NCBI RefSeq assembly: GCF_020382885.2
Contig: NC_058496.1
Coordinates: 956,001 to 1,020,000, forward strand
Source: Scatophagus argus
Lineage: Eukaryota; Chordata; Actinopteri; Scatophagidae
Direction of reading: 5' to 3'
DNA: 64,000 nucleotides
Shown: in pieces, positions 59,272 to 64,000 of the stretch
Numbering within the stretch: position 1 is the stretch's first letter
Layout: the number at the start of each line of letters is the position of its first letter
Translations under genes and position numbers: made by a program
The notes under the pieces: model-generated
The model's database searches: none
Told to the model about the DNA's origin: nothing
The model's input: only the letters and a program-made list of their open reading frames with translations

Positions 59272-60172
59272 ATGACTGCCTGGATTGTCCTGCCTGTCAG
59301 CCTGTCCGCCTTCTCCATCACAGGAATATGGATAGTGTGAGTCCCAGCAACACATGACACTTAGTGTGACTGTCAGGTGTACAGACGGGGTCGGGGGTGC
59401 GGGTTTGTATAGCATCACGGGTTTTTACGTGTTCCACAGTGATCTGTGTGGAGTTTCATTCACTTAGTCCTCAGCTGCTGGTGCTCACTTTAAATGAAGG
59501 TGTGTTTCTGGGCCCACAGGTACGCCATGGCTGTGATGAATCACCACGTGTGTCCGGTGGAGAACTGGTGAGTGACTTCAGTGTGAGGAAATGGACAGAA
59601 AACTCTTAATGTTTCACTTAAGTCCACAGCTCCCAGCAGGAAACGAACTGAAGCTTTTGTGTCGATGCCGCAGGTCTTACAATGTGACCTGCACAGAGGA
59701 GCTGCCCCGTCCAGGTTTCCCCAAGACCTGCTGCACGCTGCAGGACATTCCCCTCATCAGGTCTGCACCGCAGCACAGCAGCTCGTTCTGTTGTGGCTCA
59801 GCTGTTAACCCACGTGTTGCAATAAGCTGCATTTGATTAATCTGAAAATACGCCTCCCACCACAGACAAGTACAAGAGTCCTCTTGTAAAAAGACATCAT
59901 GAGACTTGAGGAATGTCCTCATCTAAATTTTACATCACTATCACAGCCTCTGCAGTCCACACGAGGTCACACTCACTTTATTTGTTGCTGTACAATCAGA
60001 CAGACAGACAGACAGACAGGCAGGTGCGTCTGCAGGTGAAGGTCATTGACCTACTGAGAGCTCTCCTCTCTCCTTGTGTTGCAGTAAATGTGGCTCCTAC
60101 CCTCCTGAAAGCTGTCTGTTCAGCCTGATCGGCAACGTCGGAGCCTTCATGGGTAAGGCCTCATTCTGAGTT

Positions 60173-60222
<50 letters not shown>

Positions 60223-62141
60223 ACAGTTGCGTAAGACGTTTCCTTGTAAAGGAACAGTGTGTCATTTCTCAGAAGTAAGAGAGACGACTGACTCCACGCT
60301 CGTGTGTGTTTGGTAAATACTAATCTACTGCTGCAGTATATGTTAGCTTAGCTTAGCTTAGCATAAACAAATCAATAAGCACTTGTTCCAAAATGTGGAA
60401 TTATTCCTTTAAGAACCACTTCCCAAGACCAAAAAAATCAATTACTTAAAGGAGTTTAAACTGTTCTTTATATTTTTGTAATAATGTAGTAAAATGCAGT
60501 GTAAAATGAAATTCTGAGCAGTAAAACAGGTTGGCTTTGCGGTCAGATGTCAGTGAAAATGCGTCAGTGTGGCTGAGGTGAAAGGTGACATCAGTCCTCT
60601 GGGGCCCACAGACAGATGGAGGAGCTGCAAACAGCCTGGACTCTCTAATCAATAATGGATGCAGTTTTCCTTTCTCCTCCCCCGCTGCCCACCCCCTCCT
60701 CCCCCCTCCCCCCTCTGTCTCAGCTCTGCCCCACTTTCCCCGCCTGCCCTCAGCTGCTTCAGTCCGTTTTTCACATCACATTTTCTTCTCATGCGTTTTC
60801 GTTTTCTGCAGCCCCCCGTGTTTCATTTTAATTTCTACGCTTCGTTCCTGTCTTCGCGTCTTCTCTGAGCCGCCTCCTCTCTGCACGAGCTCCACCTTTG
60901 ACTGCTTTGCCGCCTGTGTTTCATAATGCTGTCGTAGTGTAACACACCTGCAGGCTTGTAGCCTCCAGACGAGATGCTAAGCCTGCCGGGGAAAGGCTCC
61001 CCTGGTGCAGCCGGAGCTGTCGTAGTTGACAGAACTGTTCCTCTGTGAGGCCGCAGTAAAAACAAGTCAGATGGTCTGAGATCAGCAGAATTGAGTGCAG
61101 TCACATGACCGTCCACCAGCTGCAGTTTCAGCTACAAACAAGCCACGGCAGCGTGTTTAAAGCGGCATTTTGGAGCATGAAAACGTGTTTAATTACCTGT
61201 AAACTCAAATGGCAGAATAAGAATATGAACTAAACCCTTCTGGCTTTTCACTCGCCTCTGCATGTCCTGTCTCGTGTCCTGCAGTGGTGATGGTGTGCCT
61301 TCTGCGCTACGCCCAGGTGATCGAGCACAGCCACCGCTGCTGGGTCAACACCAGCGCTCTCGTGTCGGGCTGCACCAACGCTGTGGGCCTGGTCATGGTG
61401 GGCAACTTCCAGGTAAGCTTCCTGCACAAACCTTTCTGACACGCGTTCACTCGACGCAGCTGAGTCGACACGTCTAACCGGACCGCTCTGCTCGTCAGGT
61501 CGATCACGCCAAATCTGTGCACTACGTGGGAGCCGGGGTGGCGTTTCCCGCAGGGCTGCTGTTTGTGTGCCTGCAGTGTGTGCTCACCTACCGGGTGGCC
61601 GTCACCGCCCTCGACTACTGGATGGCCCATTTCCGAGTGGCTCTGGCGCTGGGGGCCATGGTCTCCCTCGTCCTCAGTATCCTTCACTGTCTCACATTAC
61701 AAAGACGTCCTGTTCTTTTCGTCCCGCTGGCCTTGAGACGCCTCGAGGACAGCAGGACGATGATGACGTCCTTCTGTTTTTGTTTTGCTCCTGCATGTTC
61801 CAAAGTCGTTTGTCCTCCTTAACGTCCTCTTCCTCTCAGGCGGCATCTTCTTCATCCACGAGAGCTTCGTCCTGCAGCACGCCGCCGCCATCTGTGAGTG
61901 GGTCTTCACGGTGGACATCCTGGTCTTCTACGGCACCTTCACCTACGAGTTCGGCACCGTCACCAGCGAGACCATGATGGCAGGCCTTCAGCAGAGTCAC
62001 CACCACGGCTCAGGGGTCATCATGGGCCCCGGGGCCCGGGGCTCGACGCTGGGCGGCGCGACTAAGGGCCTCAAGTCCCCCGGAGGAAGCAGCACGTCCA
62101 CACATCTCAACTGTACGCCAGAGAGCATAGCCATGTTGTAG
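59272..62141 (+). CDS. tmem150a: Transmembrane protein 150A
   Basis: Seven coding exons, 291 aa: 59272-59336, 59520-59567, 59674-59760, 60085-60152, 61285-61412, 61499-61676 and 61840-62141; GT-AG and frame kept. An acceptor at 59083-59084 suggests the 5' UTR is spliced. It begins [20 protein letters not shown], the first membrane helix, followed by the extracellular Cys-containing segment with [18 protein letters not shown] and KTCCTL, then [17 protein letters not shown], further helices ([15 protein letters not shown] and others), and a soluble tail ending [14 protein letters not shown]. The tail has a Gly/His/Ser-rich insert (QQSHHHGSG...) not in the human form as I recall it. The DRAM/TMEM150 family member TMEM150A acts at the plasma membrane with EFR3 to control PI4KIIIalpha and PI(4,5)P2 supply. 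Confidence 0.94.
60174..60226. repeat. (CA)n microsatellite in tmem150a intron 4
   Basis: About twenty-five CA units, ending in GACACACAG. Confidence 0.9.
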
Positions 62142-63827
62142 CCCTGACACGTGACCGCGGAGGACGGCGTCCACAGGAAGGAAGAGGACGGCAGCAGAGG
62201 TCGAACCACTGAAGTCGTCTGTAACTACGTTTTATTTCTTCTTCACTTTTCTGCCCCACCAGCCAAATGTTTCCTGTAGGGATGCTGAAAGGTTGGCTGA
62301 ATGTGAGGATCCAGTCTGAGAACTGGAGCCATGAAGGTTTTCTCAGATGGTCTTTGGTTTGGGCGACTCTTCACGTCACTTTGTTGTTTAGTTTCTGTCG
62401 CTGTGCTTCACTGGTGGCCCACAAAGTTTCCTGCCCTCCTTCGTGAAGGACCCGTCACCCGGCTGATTGGGTCTCTGCACGGCACACTTTCTGAATGAGA
62501 GAATAACCGCTAATGTTTGAGTTTGTGTAGTAAGTAGAAAATACTGAATGTTTGACACGTGAGTAGTTTCGTATGTTTTTCAGGCTGTGAGCAAAAGGCC
62601 TTTTTTAATCCAATCCAGCACAAACGATCCGTCAGCAGACTGAAAAATCGTTCATTTCATCCGACAGCTTTATTTGATCACACAGATGATTTTTAATACA
62701 AATTCTGAAGGTTTTTCCACAGTATTCATGAGCCGCTGCTGCTCTGTTCTGCTGTAGTGACGAGGACCACTGAGAGCCTTCGAGTCGGCCCACGAGACGC
62801 ACGGTCACGTCCGTTCTTTGTAACACTCGGCTTCACGCTGCTGTTTTCTGTCGTCGACTGTCCGGTGCAATAATCAGCATCAGTCGTGATAATTCGCGCT
62901 CCGCCGCAGTGAGAAATGCCTTTTGAGCACGTCGGCGGTGAACACGAGATCCTTTTTGCTTTAAGAAAAGTGCGAGAGAACAAAGTGACCTACACGCTAT
63001 AGTGAGTTATAATCCGACTAACTCGTCCACACGTGGTCTGGTTCCGGGCTGGACCCTTGGAAGCCTTATTTGAGTTGTGTTGAATCTGATTGTCGTAGAC
63101 TTTGTGCCATAAGCCTCACGATGTTGATTTGGTGTAACGCGGGTCGTAGACTCGGCCGTGAGGAAGCTCATTTCTGCCAGTGTGACCGAGACGGGAAAAG
63201 ATCATTGAAGTGGAGGTCAGCTGACACGTTTTTATACACGCAGTATGATGTGCTGATTGCTGCTCAGTTTGCTACACGTTCAAACGGTTGATGTTTCCAA
63301 GTTTTAGACGGCGGCAGTTTAAACGCTCCGTTCTGCTGTTCAGGTACTTCTGACTCACCTGTCATTTACTTACCCCCGTGACATTTTCTCATTGTTTTAC
63401 TGACCCATTTAAGCAACCAAATCAAAGTTTCTCTTCATGACTTGCAGGATCTTTTTTTAATCCTCACACTGGACTTGTGGGCTTCCTTACAGGTGAATGT
63501 GTGTCGTCATGAGGTTTTTCTATGATTTCCTGTTGCCAGTTTGTCACCTCCAGACTGCCACAAAGTGAAGCTGACTGAGGTGACACCTCCTCTGCACTTC
63601 TGAGTGTAACCACTGGATGGCAGCAGGACGTGTGACAGGTCACTTCTCCTACCTCTTTTATCCTCTGTGGGTTTGATATTGAGGCACAGCTGAAGTCCCA
63701 GCATGTTTTCATCTCACAGTGTTTGGATGTTAAAGTGTTTTCATGTGATGGCGTCTCAGCAGTTTTCTACGGAAGCCCTGAGAGGTCAGTCAGAAGTCTG
63801 AATAAGTAGTTTTCTCTCCTGAAGATA
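62142..63827. other. tmem150a 3' UTR and downstream, no other gene seen
   Basis: No open frame of interest and no perfect AATAAA in the first kilobase after the stop, so the 3' end of tmem150a is not placed. Confidence 0.4.
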
Positions 63828-63974
63828 AAAAGGTTTTGCCGGGACAATCTTTACTTAAATTTGTTTGTTTTTGAAATACCCTTTGAAAAATGATCCCAAC
63901 CAAGACTATTTTCACCTGTTTTCACAGAGGGGGAAAAACACAGCAACTTAAAGATTATCCTGGCAAAACCTTTT
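63828..63974. repeat. Inverted-repeat element, possible MITE
   Basis: AAAAGGTTTTGCCGGGACAATCTT at 63828-63851 and an inverted match at 63951-63974 (about 22 of 24 bases) enclose roughly 100 noncoding bases. The size and structure fit a small non-autonomous DNA element. No target-site duplication was recognised. Confidence 0.5.
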
Positions 63975-64000
63975 CCCGCCGCTCTGAAGTGAACACGGGT

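Overview
The window is nuclear DNA of a ray-finned (teleost) fish. The signs are short-intron vertebrate genes with clean GT-AG junctions, fish-type CR1/L2, Tc1 and piggyBac relics, tRNA-headed SINEs, many CA/GT and GAT microsatellites, and a purpurin (rbp4l) gene. No bacterial, viral or organellar segment is visible. Exon limits were worked out by hand from splice sites, reading phase and remembered family sequence; no alignment was run.

Left third (1-23 kb), accessory and repeat-rich. Minus-strand short phase-1 exons (277-8460) look like the N-terminal part of an unrecognised gene running off the left edge; two adjacent exons lie in a 234-bp tandem duplication. The region is full of mobile DNA: a decayed two-ORF LINE (1.6-4.5 kb), a dead Tc1/mariner copy (5.1-6.3 kb) with a LINE tail inside it, a tetranucleotide minisatellite (8.0-8.25 kb), a LINE 3' fragment (11.0-11.8 kb), a broken piggyBac transposase (12.1-13.4 kb), and a CR1/L2-like LINE (13.7-19.1 kb) interrupted by a SINE, a solo-LTR-like block and a second LINE. 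A GIMAP/AIG1 immune GTPase gene follows (20.5-22.1 kb).

Middle (24-44 kb), core genes on the plus strand. Tankyrase (tnks, 27 coding exons, 1256 aa) is followed by alpha-L-iduronidase (idua, 14 exons, 629 aa). Both models keep frame from start to stop. A minus-strand RTE-type LINE fragment lies between them.

Right (44-64 kb). rbp4l/purpurin (minus, 195 aa, with an 11-nt last coding exon) is convergent with idua, and their 3' ends appear to overlap. Next come atp5me (minus, 71 aa, mitochondrial ATP synthase subunit e), kcnv2 (minus, 533 aa, silent Kv8.2 channel subunit) and tmem150a (plus, 291 aa). About 6 kb between kcnv2 and tmem150a, and the last 1.8 kb, hold no recognised gene.

The genes do not form one pathway. 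The only functional grouping suggested is that purpurin and Kv8.2 are both retina-associated families lying on the same strand about 5 kb apart with atp5me between them. I found no convincing new biological system; the most unusual items are the duplicated-exon gene at the left edge, the multi-layer nested transposon, the vestigial repeat in the GIMAP protein, and a minisatellite that forms the splice acceptor of the last idua exon.
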